DNA of 64,000 nt from [Clostridium] hylemonae DSM 15053 (GTDB lineage Bacteria; Bacillota; Clostridia; Lachnospirales; Lachnospiraceae): the NCBI RefSeq assembly GCF_008281175.1, contig NZ_CP036524.1, forward strand, positions 3,534,001-3,598,000. The letters are read 5' to 3'. The position numbers and the translations under genes were made by a program. Each line of letters opens with the position of its first letter. Position 1 is the first letter of the stretch. Under the pieces are notes generated by a model. The model did no database searches. It was not told the origin of the DNA and saw only the letters and a program-made list of their open reading frames with translations. Below, one piece after another: positions 63,721-64,000 of this stretch.

Positions 63721-64000
63721 CAGGATCCTCCTTTCCAAGAAGCCGTTCTCCTACCGCCCCTTTCGGATGAATGACGGCAAACTGCTCTTTCGTGTACTCG
63801 GTATACTGCATGAGGGCAATGCAGACAGCGTCAAATACCGAGAGGACCGCCAGCGTACTGGCTGTTGCCAGCATATTGAATCGGCATGGTTCCCGCCCTG
63901 CTTTCACCTGCAGGCAGAGATCCGCCGCCTTTCCGATCTTTGACGCTTCATCCTCCGTCACTCCCACGAGCACCGCCCCCTTGCTCCTGCACGGCGGGAT
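63680..64000 (-). CDS. SIS-domain sugar-phosphate isomerase (C-terminal part, cut by window edge)
   Basis: The frame is open to the window edge, giving the last ~106 residues of a KpsF/KdsD/GutQ-like enzyme. GAVLVGVTEDEASKIGKAAD and EPCRFNMLATASTLAVL match the end of the SIS domain, and FAVIHPKGAVGERLL matches the family's connecting motif before a short or absent CBS region. Relatives interconvert ribulose 5-phosphate and arabinose 5-phosphate, or act on other sugar phosphates. Its end overlaps the start of the MDR dehydrogenase gene, so the two are coupled. Confidence 0.82.
   Translation of the reverse strand: MPPCRSKGAVLVGVTEDEASKIGKAADLCLQVKAGREPCRFNMLATASTLAVLSVFDAVCIALMQYTEYTKEQFAVIHPKGAVGERLLGKEDPDERYDEGGRIQRH

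Overview
The window looks like a chromosome segment from a Gram-positive anaerobe of the Clostridia, most likely the family Lachnospiraceae. The grounds are strong AGGAGG-type ribosome binding sites, near-consensus sigma-A promoters, an S-box (SAM-I) riboswitch before metK, a large Bacillus/Clostridium-type SRP RNA, a complete V/A-type ATPase operon in Enterococcus ntp order, a KtrAB potassium system, and several small proteins that I associate with Lachnospiraceae. The species cannot be fixed from the sequence alone. Almost all genes lie on the minus strand. The exceptions are the SRP RNA (about 42.12-42.39 kb) and the aroF-aroB-SDR operon (49.7-52.6 kb).

Region by region. 0.2-4.8 kb: an operon of an opine dehydrogenase-like enzyme, an NhaC-family transporter, a GntR/FCD regulator and a WYL regulator, with a clear promoter and a FadR-type operator. 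4.9-5.7 kb: a GNAT acetyltransferase translationally coupled to a 62-residue protein of unknown function. 6-8.7 kb: greA-lysS, where LysRS carries an extra C-terminal tRNA-binding domain. 8.7-18.2 kb: a long same-strand housekeeping run, ktrB-ktrA-rRNA methylase-nfeD-qmcA-[patatin+argF]-birA-hyp-coaX-dusB. In this run the patatin-like phospholipase and ornithine carbamoyltransferase lie in one uninterrupted reading frame. 18.4-25.9 kb: a two-component system, metK under a SAM riboswitch, an OFA-family MFS transporter, murA, aroK and an unknown gene.

26-35.2 kb: the ntpFIKECGABD ATPase operon. Its proteolipid has the residues expected for sodium binding. A 90-bp tandem repeat and a nested palindrome interrupt the operon between ntpB and ntpD, and another palindromic element follows its terminator. 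35.3-42 kb: trmL, then a cell-envelope/repair operon (SGNH hydrolase, B12/radical-SAM enzyme, endonuclease III, a 34-residue membrane peptide, VanW, a PurM/HypE-like protein). 42.1-46.7 kb: SRP RNA (+), then an HTH protein with an acidic tail, dgt, a Glu-rich protein and tadA (-). 46.8-49.5 kb: a GH2 glycosidase, a phosphopantetheinyl transferase and a small coiled-coil protein. 49.7-52.6 kb (+): the first two shikimate pathway enzymes plus an SDR.

52.6-64 kb: a sugar-catabolic island on the minus strand. It has two L-fucose-isomerase-like enzymes, two FGGY kinases, a class II aldolase, an RpiR/SIS regulator, a COG4091-type dehydrogenase, a zinc MDR dehydrogenase, a SIS sugar-phosphate isomerase cut by the window edge, and a degenerate M24 peptidase homologue. 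The layout suggests isomerisation, phosphorylation and aldol cleavage of one or two unusual deoxy- or branched sugars or polyols. The substrate cannot be read from sequence. The points I consider most worth following are the patatin-ArgF fusion, this sugar island, the opine dehydrogenase/NhaC operon and the repeat elements around ntpD.
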